NCBI GenBank assembly: GCA_947474995.1
Contig: CANJNJ010000041.1
Span: forward strand, 1-37,652
Direction: 5' to 3'
Origin: Opitutaceae bacterium
GTDB taxonomy: Bacteria; Verrucomicrobiota; Verrucomicrobiia; Opitutales; Opitutaceae
Length of the DNA: 37,652 nucleotides
Under the pieces are notes generated by a model. The model ran no database searches, was not told the origin of the DNA, and worked only from the letters and a program-made list of their open reading frames with translations. Made by a program: the position numbers and the translations under genes. Of the stretch, positions 7,854-16,124 are shown one piece after another (the stretch's first letter is position 1; each line of letters opens with the position of its first letter).

Positions 7854-8591
7854 GTGTTGACCAAGGCCGATCTGCAGCGTCTGCGCTCGCTGCGCGAAAA
7901 AAAAATCCGCGAAGAGCTCGGCCGGTTCGTCGTCGAGGGCGAGAAGGTCGTCGGCGAACTGCTCGCGATGAATTTTCCGCTGGTGGAAATCTACGCGACG
8001 GCGGCGTGGCCCGAAAGCCAGCGCGCAAACGTCGTCCGCCTCTCCGAGCAGGAGATGGCCCGGGTTACCCATCTGCCCGCACCCTCGAGCGTGCTGGCGG
8101 TGGGCCAAATCACCCGCACCCCGCTTCCCCCCGGTGCCCTCTCTCACGGGCTCACGCTCGCACTCGATGGCGTGCAGGATCCCGGAAACGTCGGCACGCT
8201 CCTGCGCATCGCCGACTGGTTCGCCTGCGATCGCGTTTTGCTGTCGCCCGACTGCGCCGATCTTTTTCATCAGAAAGTCATCGATGCCAGCAAGGGTTCC
8301 TTCGCGCGTGTGCCGGTTCACACCGTGGAGCTCGCGGCGGCGCTGGCGACGATTGCGTCAACCGTTCCCGTGCTGGGCTGTGAGCTCAAAGGTGACGATG
8401 TCCATACTCTGCCGCCGCTGCGCGACGCCGTCATCGTCATCGGCAGCGAGGGCCGCGGCTTGTCGGCGGCCGTCGCCGCCCGCGTGACGCGCCGCGTGAC
8501 CATTCCGCGTTTCGGCGGAGCCGAGTCGCTCAATGCCGCCGTCGCCGCCGCCATCGTGTGCGACAACCTGCGGCGGACGGCACCGCGCTGA
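7854..8591 (+). CDS. SpoU/TrmH-family RNA 2'-O-methyltransferase
   Basis: A 245-aa protein starting at GTG 7854 (reads MLTKADLQRLRSL, the usual opening of this family). The N-terminal substrate-binding part contains RFVVEGEKVVGELL. The SPOUT catalytic domain has all three motifs: LDGVQDPGNVGTLLRIADW (motif 1), IGSEGRGLS (motif 2) and IPRFGGAESLNAAVAAAI (motif 3). Family members form a trefoil knot and methylate ribose in rRNA or tRNA with S-adenosylmethionine. The target nucleotide is not predictable from sequence. An upstream TTG (7818) would overlap the preceding gene and add 12 unconserved residues. The 19-nt gap after the GT-C-like gene suggests co-transcription. Confidence 0.93.
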   Translation: MLTKADLQRLRSLREKKIREELGRFVVEGEKVVGELLAMNFPLVEIYATAAWPESQRANVVRLSEQEMARVTHLPAPSSVLAVGQITRTPLPPGALSHGLTLALDGVQDPGNVGTLLRIADWFACDRVLLSPDCADLFHQKVIDASKGSFARVPVHTVELAAALATIASTVPVLGCELKGDDVHTLPPLRDAVIVIGSEGRGLSAAVAARVTRRVTIPRFGGAESLNAAVAAAIVCDNLRRTAPR

Positions 8592-8625
8592 GTGCGGGCA
8601 TGCGTCGGTCGGTCGCTGCGGCCTT

Positions 8626-8707
8626 TGCTTGTAGTCCCTCCTTTAGGCGGAATCCGGTCCGTCTATATCCGCAGCCAAACCTTCCGCCTGAAGGCGGAAC
8701 GACAAAC
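8626..8707. repeat. Dispersed palindrome related to 4126-4198
   Basis: The arms around 8631-8652 (GTAGTCCCTCCTTTAGGCGG) and 8682-8707 (containing TTCCGCCTGAAGGCGGAA) are imperfect complements around a ~30-nt loop. The right arm matches the arm of the palindrome at 4171-4190. It lies between the methyltransferase gene and the 1163-aa gene, both rightward. It could affect read-through but is most simply a copy of the same repeat family. Confidence 0.8.
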
Positions 8708-8786
8708 CCGACTCAAATCGTAGAGTGAAGCATCCCACCGCGTCTTGCTTCGACCACCGGGTTTTCTACGCTCACCACCTCTCCCC

Positions 8787-11700
8787 ATGAATCGTCGCAT
8801 CCTTCGTTCTGCCGTCATGTGCGCGGCGCTTGCCTTCACCGCCCTGTCCAGCCGGGCCGCCGAGCCCGACGACGAGGACGAAAAGCCGGCCCCGATGGGA
8901 AAAATTCTGAATCCCGGCACGCGGGACGCGACGCCCAGCGTCAGCCCGGCCTCCAACGAGGGCCAGCAGGCCATCCAGCGGATGACCGTCCCGGCCGGCC
9001 TCGAACTCAAGCTCTGGGCCGCCGAGCCGATGCTCGCGAATCCGGTCGCGTTCAATTTCGACGAACGCGGCCGCATCTTCGTGGCCGAGACCTATCGCTA
9101 TCGCTCCAGTGTCCTCGATATCCGCGACTACATGTGGATGCTCGAGGACGAGCTCGCCAACCGCAACGAGGCCGACTGGATGTCCACGTTGCGCCGCCGC
9201 TTCGGCGAAGAGGGCCTCAAGGAGCTTTCGATCGAAAGCGAACAGGTCCGCCTCCTCGAAGATTCCCAGGGCACCGGCGTTGCGGACAAATCCGTGGTCT
9301 ACGCCGGCGGTTTCAACGGCCCGCTCGACGGCATCGCCTCCGGCGTCCTCGCCCGCCGCGGCAAGGTCTGGTTCACCAACATTCCCAGCCTTTGGATGTT
9401 CGCCGGTGACGACCGCGCCGCCGTCCGCACCGAGCTCAGCCGCGGGTACGGCGTTCGCTTCAACTTCACCGGCCACGATCTCCACGGCCTCATCTTCGGC
9501 CCCGACGGCAAACTCTATTTCAGCTGCGGCGATCGTGGCTCGTCCGTGCCCACCAAGGAAGGCGGCGTGCTCAACGCCCCCGACATGGGCGCGGTGTTCC
9601 GCTGCAACCCCGACGGCACACAACTGGAAATGTTCGCCTGGGGCCTCCGCAATCCCCAGTCGCTGCTCTTCACGGAAAACGGCGACCTCATCACGGGCGA
9701 CAACGACTGCGACCACGGCGACGAAGAGCGGCTGGTTCACGTGGTCGAGGGCGGCGACAGCGGCTGGCGCATCGGCTATCAGTTCGCCCCGCTCGGTCGC
9801 GCCGGCCCTTGGAATACCGAGCAACTCTGGTGGCCGCGCCACGAGGGGCAGAGCGCCGCAATCATTCCTCCCATCTGCAACATCGAGGATGGTCCGTCGG
9901 GCATCGCCTACTATCCCGGCACCGGCCTGAACCCGACCTATGCCGGCAGCATCTTCGTCACGCATTTCAAGGGCACGATCGCCAAGAGCGGCATCTATAC
10001 CTACAAGGTTAAACCCAAGGGGGCGACCTACGACATCGCCGACGCGAAGCCGTTCATGACCGCCGCACTGCCGACCGACGTGAAATTCGGGCCCGATGGC
10101 CGGCTCTACACCTCCGACTGGGCCGATGGCTGGCCGAAGTCCAAGCGCGGCCGCATCTACACCGTTTCCGATCCCAAGCACGTCAACGACCCCCTCATCA
10201 AGGAGACGAAGCAGCTCATCGCCTCCGACTGGACCGCCAAGTCCGCCGCCGAACTCACGACGCTCCTCGGCCACGCCGACTGGCGCGTGCGCCTCGAGGC
10301 GCAATACACGTTCGCCGAGCGCGGCGCCGCGAGCATTTCCACCCTGGCGGCAGCGGCCGCGGGGTCCGGGTTGGTAGTCCCGGCTTCAGCCGGTTCCGAT
10401 TCCGCCAAGCCCCGGCTAAAGCCGGAACTACAAACGTACTCCCGGCTGCACGCCATCTGGGGGCTCGGCCAAATTGCGGCCAAAAGCGTTGACGCCCTCG
10501 CCCCGTTGCGCGGCCTCTTGCACGACAGTGACCCGGAGGTGCGGGCGCAATCGGCCAAAGTCTTGGGCGAACATCCAACCGCAAGCGACGCCGACGCGTT
10601 GATCGTGGCTTTGCGCGATTCCGCTCCGCGGGTGCGCTTTTTCGCCGCCCAAAGCCTGGGTAAACTCGGCCGGCCGGAAGCGGCCGGCCCGTTGCTGGCG
10701 CTGGCGCGGGAGAACAACGACGTCGACAACTACGTGCGCCACGCGGTCGTCATGGGCCTCGTGGGCAGCAACAATCTCGCCGCCCTCGCGACGGGAGCAA
10801 AGTCCACTTCCCGCGCCGAGCGGATGGCCGTGCTCCTCGCCTATCGCCGGCTGGGCCGCGCGGAAATCACCCCATTCCTCACGGATGTGGATCCGTTGCT
10901 GGTCCGCGAAGCCGCCGTCGCCATTAACGACGCGCCGATCAATGGGGCGCTGCCCGCGCTCGCGGCGATGATCGATCAGCCCCTGACCGATGAGCCGATT
11001 CTCTTCCGCGTACTGAACGCCCATTTCCGGCTCGGCCAGCCGGCCAACGCCGCCGCCCTCGCCCGTTACGCCGCGCGGACCGACGCCCCCGCCAAAATGC
11101 GGGCCGAGGCGATCGCCCAGCTCGCGCTCTGGCCCACGCCGCCGCAGCGCGATCGGATCGTAGGCGTTTACCGCCCGCTCGCCGACAAAACCCGCGATCG
11201 CGCAATCGCCGTCCATGCCCTCGAGGCCGTTCTCCCCGGCCTGCTCGCGAGCACGACTCCCGCCGTGGTGGAAACGGCGGCGCTGAAAGTCCTGCAGGAC
11301 CTCGAAATCGCGGGTGCCGCCAACACGCTCTTCACGATGGTCGCGGACGCCGCCCAGTCCGGCGAAACCCGCGCGGCCGCCCTCAACGCCCTCGACAAAA
11401 TCAAGGACCCGCGCCTCGCCGACGCCGTCCAGACCGCCGGGGCCTCGACGTCCTCCACCCTGCGGCTCGCGGCGCTGCCCATCGCGGCTCGGCTCTCGCC
11501 CGACACCGCGGCCCCCGTTCTCGCCCATCTCGTGGCCCGCGGCACGACCGAGGAAAAAAAGAACGCCTTGCGCGCCCTCGGCAATCTCAAGCACCCCACG
11601 GCCGACTCCCTGCTGACGGAACAACTCCGCCAGCTCGCCACCGGCAAGGTTGAACCCGCCATTCAGCTGGAGCTCGTCACCGCCGCCGAACGGCGCAGCG

Positions 11701-12278
11701 ACCCGGCGATCAAAGACCTGCTCGCGAAACGGGAGGCGGCCCTGGCCGCCAATCCCGATCCGCTCGCCCCGTTCCGCGTAGCCTTGGCTGGCGGCGACGC
11801 GAAGCGCGGCGAGCGCATCTTCAACAACCAGCCCACGCTCGCCTGCGTCCGCTGCCATCGCGCCGGCAACGCCGGCGGTGACGCGGGTCCCAATCTGGCC
11901 GACGTCGGCGCGCGGAACAACCGCGAGTACCTGCTCGAATCCGTCGTCAAACCCAACGCGAAGATCGCGCCGGGCTTCGACACGATTGTGCTCACCCTGA
12001 AATCCGGCGGCACGGCCGCCGGCGTCGTTGCCCGCGAGACCGCCGACCTGATCGCGCTGCGCAACACCGAGAGTCAGGTGGTCGAAATCAAGAAGTCCGA
12101 CATCGCCAAGCGCGACGGCGCGCCCTCCTCGATGCCCGAAATCTACGGGACCATTCTCACGAAGACGCAGCTGCGCGACGTCGTCGAATACCTCGCCAGC
12201 CTGACAAAGAAACAGGAGCGGATCGACGACGACAAACCGCGCGCCCTCCGCGGCCTCCCGGTAGTGGCCAAGCGCTAA
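8787..12278 (+). CDS. PVC-type secreted propeller/HEAT-repeat/cytochrome c protein (putative membrane-bound dehydrogenase)
   Basis: The product is 1163 aa from ATG 8787. Order of parts: signal peptide (MNRRILRSAVMCAALAFTALSSRAA), an acidic linker, and a sugar-dehydrogenase-like beta-propeller (residues ~60-470, with NFDERGRIFVAETYRY, HDLHGLIFGPDGKLYFSCGDRG and GDNDCDHGDEERL). Next is a long array of HEAT/Armadillo-type helical repeats (~490-970), then a C-terminal Pirellula/Verrucomicrobium-type haem domain with CVRCH at Cys1020-His1024, followed by GGDAGPNLADVG. Such proteins are widespread in PVC bacteria and are thought to oxidise carbohydrate-type substrates in the periplasm; the substrate is unknown. 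Oddity: residues ~529-550 are encoded by a palindromic repeat (10374-10431) inserted in frame between two HEAT units. Upstream codons to 8745 are open but precede the signal peptide. Confidence 0.9.
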   Translation: MNRRILRSAVMCAALAFTALSSRAAEPDDEDEKPAPMGKILNPGTRDATPSVSPASNEGQQAIQRMTVPAGLELKLWAAEPMLANPVAFNFDERGRIFVAETYRYRSSVLDIRDYMWMLEDELANRNEADWMSTLRRRFGEEGLKELSIESEQVRLLEDSQGTGVADKSVVYAGGFNGPLDGIASGVLARRGKVWFTNIPSLWMFAGDDRAAVRTELSRGYGVRFNFTGHDLHGLIFGPDGKLYFSCGDRGSSVPTKEGGVLNAPDMGAVFRCNPDGTQLEMFAWGLRNPQSLLFTENGDLITGDNDCDHGDEERLVHVVEGGDSGWRIGYQFAPLGRAGPWNTEQLWWPRHEGQSAAIIPPICNIEDGPSGIAYYPGTGLNPTYAGSIFVTHFKGTIAKSGIYTYKVKPKGATYDIADAKPFMTAALPTDVKFGPDGRLYTSDWADGWPKSKRGRIYTVSDPKHVNDPLIKETKQLIASDWTAKSAAELTTLLGHADWRVRLEAQYTFAERGAASISTLAAAAAGSGLVVPASAGSDSAKPRLKPELQTYSRLHAIWGLGQIAAKSVDALAPLRGLLHDSDPEVRAQSAKVLGEHPTASDADALIVALRDSAPRVRFFAAQSLGKLGRPEAAGPLLALARENNDVDNYVRHAVVMGLVGSNNLAALATGAKSTSRAERMAVLLAYRRLGRAEITPFLTDVDPLLVREAAVAINDAPINGALPALAAMIDQPLTDEPILFRVLNAHFRLGQPANAAALARYAARTDAPAKMRAEAIAQLALWPTPPQRDRIVGVYRPLADKTRDRAIAVHALEAVLPGLLASTTPAVVETAALKVLQDLEIAGAANTLFTMVADAAQSGETRAAALNALDKIKDPRLADAVQTAGASTSSTLRLAALPIAARLSPDTAAPVLAHLVARGTTEEKKNALRALGNLKHPTADSLLTEQLRQLATGKVEPAIQLELVTAAERRSDPAIKDLLAKREAALAANPDPLAPFRVALAGGDAKRGERIFNNQPTLACVRCHRAGNAGGDAGPNLADVGARNNREYLLESVVKPNAKIAPGFDTIVLTLKSGGTAAGVVARETADLIALRNTESQVVEIKKSDIAKRDGAPSSMPEIYGTILTKTQLRDVVEYLASLTKKQERIDDDKPRALRGLPVVAKR
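10374..10431. repeat. Palindromic element inserted in frame within a coding sequence
   Basis: The arms 10374-10393 (GTAGTCCCGGCTTCAGCCGG) and 10412-10431 are complementary at 18 of 20 positions, with an 18-nt loop. The element follows the layout of the intergenic palindromes at 4126 and 8626 (GTAGT, then a self-complementary block, then AACTAC). It is translated as VVPASAGSDSAKPRLKPELQ, a hydrophilic segment between AAAAAGSGL and TYSRLHAIWGLG, where a HEAT linker would be expected. The reading frame is kept. Confidence 0.85.
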
Positions 12279-12326
12279 ATCCACCTCCCCTCACTCCCGC
12301 CCGACACGCGTCAGCGACCTACGCCT

Positions 12327-12378
12327 GTTTGTCATCTATTAGATGACAAACGGGCCCAATGGGAAACGCGCTGGGCCC
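12327..12378. terminator. Two tandem hairpins between convergent genes
   Basis: Hairpin one at 12327-12351 has an 11-bp perfect stem (GTTTGTCATCT / AGATGACAAAC) with a 3-nt loop. Hairpin two at 12352-12378 pairs GGGCCCA with TGGGCCC. They lie between the stops of the 1163-aa gene (12278) and the receptor gene (12389), where a two-way terminator is expected. There is no long U-tract. Confidence 0.65.
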
Positions 12379-12388
12379 TTCGGGAGTC

Positions 12389-14812
12389 TCATAGGGAGTT
12401 GTCGAACTTCATCGAGTCGTCCTTGGGTTTCTTGCCCGGTTGGCCGAAGTTTTTCACGATCCCGAGGAAGATGAGGCGGGAACTGCGGCGGCGGGAGCTG
12501 TCGTCGTGCAACGTCGGCGTGTCGATGACACTTCGCTCCCGGAGCGTGTTGAAAAGATCGGAAACGGTCAGCACGAACGAGGTCTTCTTGTCTTTGAGTT
12601 CGCGGCGCAACCCGACGTTGGCCACGAACATGGGGCTGCGCTCGCCCTGCGGGGTCAACCGAGCCCCGGAGTAATTAGTGTTGAGCTGGACCAGCGTCGC
12701 CTTCGAGGCATGCAGGTTGACGTTGAGCTTGGCACTCCACGCGTTGGCCGACCGGGAAGAACTGAAGCCCAGATTGCTCGCGTCGATTTGGTTACGATAG
12801 AGGTTCGTACTCAAATTGATCGTCGCGAGACCGATCTCCGTGCTGGCGGCCAGTTCGACCCCACCCGACCGATTCGTCGCCAGGTTCTCGCGGGTGGTCA
12901 GCAGCGTCGTGGCGTCCAGATAGCGCGTCACGGTCGTAAAGCCGTGAAAGGTGTCCCGGTAGTAAACGCTAGCGAGATAGGTCGTGTCGTTCTTGCGATA
13001 CTGGAAACCGGACTCAAGGGAGTGCGTGTCCTCCGGCCGGAGCCGCGGGTTGCCGGCCCGCAGGTTGTAAGGATCCTGATATTCCGGAAAAGGGTTCAGC
13101 GCGTCGCCTTCGGGCCGGTGAACGCGCCGGCTGTAGTTAAGCTGCAGCTGGTGGAAATCGGTGAGATTGTAGGTCAGGTGCAGCGTCGGATAGAAACGAA
13201 AATAGCTGTCCGAATCAGTCAGGCGCGCCGTCACCTGGTTCGTATTGATGCCGGTCTGCTCGAGCCGCACCCCGGCAAGGAAACCAAAATGGCCGACCGG
13301 CCGGCCAAAGGTGAGATAAATCGCATCGATCGTGTCCCGGTAGATGAAGCGATTGGTCCGGGTCGTGTCTAGGAGCCAGCGGGCCGTGGCCGGCTCGAAG
13401 AAGCCACTGCTGAAATCGGTGTCTTCCGTGTTCGTCTCATGCGCATAACCGGCTTCAAAGCGGGCGTCCTTCGCCAACGGCTGGAGGTACTCCGCCGTGA
13501 GTTCCGTGCCCGTTTCATTGGGCATCATCAGCGTGTAATCCTGCGAGACCGGCGGGGTGCCGGGAGTGCGAAAGACATTCGCATAGTGGTTGTCCTCATG
13601 CTCCCAGTGGCGCTCGCGTTTCAGTTCGAAACTCAGCTCGCGGCCCTCGGCGGCGAAGTCGTGGTGATAATGGGCGTTGAACGACAGGGTCTTTTGCCAC
13701 TCGGGATCGGTCCGCTGACGATCATAGTCACCGGTCATCTGTCCGCGCGCGTCGCCCGAGCTGCTGGTGAGCGTGGACGTGCGAAAAAAGGTTCGCAGGT
13801 TGTAGCTCCCCGTCACCCCAAGCTTGTTGGCGTCGTCCACCGTGTAATCCGCGCCCGCCTGCGCGAGGCGCGACAGGGGCCGCATGAATTCGAGCGTCCT
13901 CTGTCGCGTCGAGACCATGCTGTTCGTGGCGGAATCGAGGTGGCTGCGATTGATCTCGCCGTGACCGACGCGATCGTCCTGCCGGAGGCTGGCCATGCCG
14001 AAGACATGATATTTGCCACTCAGCCGGCTGCCCGTGAGCCCGAAATTGTAGCGGCTGTCGTTGCCGACACTGGCCCGTAGCACGCCCGACGACCCGGTCT
14101 CCATCTTGCCTTTCAACGTGATGTTAATGATCCCCGAGGTGCCGTCGGGCTTGTATTTGGCGGACGGGTTGGTGATGACCTCGATCTTCTCGATCGAGTC
14201 CGCCGGCATCTGCGCCAGCATGTCCGCCCGATTGGTCGCGCTCATCAACGCGGAGGTCTTGCCGTTGATAAGGATCAAAACGTTGTCGTTGCCCCGCAAA
14301 CTGACGTTGCCCTCGACGTCCACCTGGACCGAAGGGATATTTTGCAGCAAGTCACTCGCCGCCCCGGTGGTGCCGAGGATCTCCTTGCCGACGTTATAGA
14401 CCTTGCGATCGATGCTGTTGAGAAACTCCGACTGCTTAGCCGTCACCTCCATCCGCTCCATTTTCACGACCGAAACAGACAGCGGCAGCCGGCCCACATC
14501 GACCGACCGGTGTTGCGCGTCAACAACGACGGACGGCGTCTCCACGGCCTCCGCGCCCAGGGTGCCGTAAATCAGCCGGTATTCGCCCGGCGGGATCTTA
14601 TCCAACTCGAACGTTCCCTTCGCATCGGTCGCCACGGTCCGAACCGTCGTGCCCGTCGCCTTGTTCTTGAGTGTAACGGTGGCGTACTCGATGCCGCGAC
14701 CGTCGGCCGGACTAACCACCGCGCCGGAAATCGCAGCCGAGCCCGCCGGTGTCTGGGCGACCAGACTGCCAGCCAAACAAAAAATGAACGCGAGGAAGCG
14801 GGTGGGTGGCAT
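12389..14812 (-). CDS. TonB-dependent-type outer-membrane receptor with carboxypeptidase-regulatory-like domain
   Basis: The product is 807 aa from ATG 14812, which opens a proper signal peptide (MPPTRFLAFIFCLAGSLVAQ); the frame is open 171 nt further upstream but that part is not signal-like. After the signal comes a CarboxypepD_reg-like Ig domain (AAISGAVVSPADGRGIEYATVTL ... GTFELDKIPPGEYRLIYG). A plug domain follows (GAASDLLQNIPSVQVDVEGNVSLRGNDNVLILINGK ... IEKIEVITNPSAKY), then a long beta-barrel rich in aromatic-flanked strands (for example NRFIYRDTIDAIYLTFG, HLTYNLTDFHQLQLNYSR). It resembles the outer-membrane beta-barrel family related to TonB receptors. It ends in a hydrophilic tail (KKPKDDSMKFDNSL). 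Next to a metal pump and two-component system, it might import a metal complex, but the substrate is unknown. Confidence 0.87.
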   Translation of the reverse strand: MPPTRFLAFIFCLAGSLVAQTPAGSAAISGAVVSPADGRGIEYATVTLKNKATGTTVRTVATDAKGTFELDKIPPGEYRLIYGTLGAEAVETPSVVVDAQHRSVDVGRLPLSVSVVKMERMEVTAKQSEFLNSIDRKVYNVGKEILGTTGAASDLLQNIPSVQVDVEGNVSLRGNDNVLILINGKTSALMSATNRADMLAQMPADSIEKIEVITNPSAKYKPDGTSGIINITLKGKMETGSSGVLRASVGNDSRYNFGLTGSRLSGKYHVFGMASLRQDDRVGHGEINRSHLDSATNSMVSTRQRTLEFMRPLSRLAQAGADYTVDDANKLGVTGSYNLRTFFRTSTLTSSSGDARGQMTGDYDRQRTDPEWQKTLSFNAHYHHDFAAEGRELSFELKRERHWEHEDNHYANVFRTPGTPPVSQDYTLMMPNETGTELTAEYLQPLAKDARFEAGYAHETNTEDTDFSSGFFEPATARWLLDTTRTNRFIYRDTIDAIYLTFGRPVGHFGFLAGVRLEQTGINTNQVTARLTDSDSYFRFYPTLHLTYNLTDFHQLQLNYSRRVHRPEGDALNPFPEYQDPYNLRAGNPRLRPEDTHSLESGFQYRKNDTTYLASVYYRDTFHGFTTVTRYLDATTLLTTRENLATNRSGGVELAASTEIGLATINLSTNLYRNQIDASNLGFSSSRSANAWSAKLNVNLHASKATLVQLNTNYSGARLTPQGERSPMFVANVGLRRELKDKKTSFVLTVSDLFNTLRERSVIDTPTLHDDSSRRRSSRLIFLGIVKNFGQPGKKPKDDSMKFDNSL

Positions 14813-14997
14813 CAGGAGGCGACTTGACGGGCGTCGGGCGAAAGCACGGCTATTCCAGTCAAAAGCGGCGCCAGTGTAGGCTTGCCAGATGACGGAAACA
14901 TTACGGCCGCGGCGAGAAATTTGCCGGCGCAGGACTTTAATGTTTTTCGGTGCGTCAAGCGGGGCGGCAGGTTCTGCCGCCACTCCCCAGTAATCCC
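14813..14997. promoter_or_regulatory. Divergent control region with inverted AACATTA motifs and a 5'-UTR hairpin
   Basis: This gap separates the receptor gene (leftward) from the first propeller gene (rightward). AAACATTA at 14896-14903 and TAATGTTT at 14938-14945 form an exact 8-bp inverted pair with 34 nt between. The first extends to AACATTACGGC (14897-14907), which recurs with one change on the minus strand at 18429-18439, upstream of the second propeller gene. A GC hairpin (GGCGGCAG, GTT, CTGCCGCC, 14963-14981) ends 16 nt before ATG 14998 and could affect translation. The operator role is inferred. Confidence 0.35.
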
Positions 14998-16029
14998 ATG
15001 AATAAATCCGTTATCTTCGTCTTTGCCGCCGGTTTTATCACCAGCGCGGTTTCGCTCGCCGCGGTCGGCGCCGGTTCCCTTTACAAAGTGGTCAACAGCG
15101 CCCGGGTTGGCGGCACCGGCGGATTCGACTACGTGTTGGCAGACTCGGCGGCGCGCCGGCTCTACATACCGCGCAGCGATCGCGTGACGGTGTTCGACCT
15201 CGACACGCTCCAACCGGCGGGGGTCATCGCCAACGCCACCAACGTCCATGGTGCGGTCGTCGACCCCAAGTCGCACCATGGCTTCAGCAGCAGCAAGCCG
15301 GTCGTCATGTGGGACACGCGCACGCTCGCGACAATCAAGACCATCGAGGTCGCGGGAAACCCCGACGGCATCATGTTCGATCCCTACACCGAACGAATCA
15401 TCGTGCTCAGCCATCGCGCGCCCAACGCGACGGTCATCGACGCGAAGGACGGCTCCATCGTCGGCACCATTGATCTCGGCGGCGCCCCCGAGCAGGGCGT
15501 GAGCGATGGCGCGGGCCGTCTCTACATCGACATCGAGGACAAGGACAACGTGGCCGTCGTCGACGCCAAGACGCTCAAGGTCATCGCGAACTATCCCTTC
15601 GACGGCAAGGGCGGCACGCCCGCGGGCCTCGCCTTCGACGTGAAGAATCATGTGCTCTTCGCCTGCTGTCGCAACCCGGCAACGTGCGTGGTGCTCAATT
15701 CCGACGATGGCAAAATCCTCGCCACGTTGCCCATTGGGGCCGGCACCGACGGAGCCGTTTTCAACCCCGCGACCATGGAAGCCTTCAGTTCGCAGCGCGA
15801 TGGCACCCTCACCGTGATCAAGGAGAACAGCCCGACGAGCTTCGAAGTGAGGCAAAATGTGCAGACCAAAGTCGGCGCGAAGACGCTCACGCTCGACGAC
15901 CAGACCAACAAGATCCTCCTCATCGCGGCAGAAACGACGCCCCCACCGCCGCAAACCGATCCCACCAAGAAAGGCGGCCGCGGCCAAATGGTGCCCGATT
16001 CGTTTACGATTCTCGTGGTGGGACGCTAA
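14998..16029 (+). CDS. Secreted YVTN/YncE-like beta-propeller protein (first paralogue)
   Basis: A 343-aa protein with an N-terminal signal peptide (MNKSVIFVFAAGFITSAVSLAA). Repeats of about 40 residues follow, carrying the pattern VxDxxTLxxxxxI and GGTGGFDYVLADSAARRLYI, VFDLDTLQPAGVI, VIDAKDGSIVGTI, VVDAKTLKVIANY and VLNSDDGKILATL: a seven-bladed propeller of the YncE/surface-layer type. The C-terminus is DSFTILVVGR. It is a clear paralogue of the gene at 18553: the same opening motif, the same blade order and the same ending (SF-x-ILVG). Family proteins are periplasmic, and E. coli YncE is iron-regulated and of uncertain role. It is divergent from the outer-membrane receptor and adjacent to a sensor kinase. 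A sensory or scaffold role in metal handling is inference. Confidence 0.87.
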   Translation: MNKSVIFVFAAGFITSAVSLAAVGAGSLYKVVNSARVGGTGGFDYVLADSAARRLYIPRSDRVTVFDLDTLQPAGVIANATNVHGAVVDPKSHHGFSSSKPVVMWDTRTLATIKTIEVAGNPDGIMFDPYTERIIVLSHRAPNATVIDAKDGSIVGTIDLGGAPEQGVSDGAGRLYIDIEDKDNVAVVDAKTLKVIANYPFDGKGGTPAGLAFDVKNHVLFACCRNPATCVVLNSDDGKILATLPIGAGTDGAVFNPATMEAFSSQRDGTLTVIKENSPTSFEVRQNVQTKVGAKTLTLDDQTNKILLIAAETTPPPPQTDPTKKGGRGQMVPDSFTILVVGR

Positions 16030-16107
16030 GGTGGAACCCGATGTCCTCAGCGGGTTTTGGACCGTGCGCCCTCACATCAGCCTGTTGGGGACGACGGGCT
16101 CCACCTT
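16028..16107. repeat. Imperfect palindrome at the junction of convergent genes
   Basis: AAGGTGGAACCCG at 16028-16040 pairs with 16095-16107 (one mismatch); inside, GTCCTCAGCGGGTT and AGCCTGTTGGGGAC pair at 10 of 14 positions. It overlaps the TAA stop of the propeller gene and lies before the kinase stop (16125). It may serve as a terminator; it belongs to none of the other repeat families here by sequence. Confidence 0.6.
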
Positions 16108-16124
16108 TGATTCCCTGATGCTGG

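Noticed and set aside
10428-12284. A 618-codon leftward open frame
   Set aside because: It is antisense to the HEAT and cytochrome part of the 1163-aa gene; high GC makes long antisense frames common. No family motif is seen.
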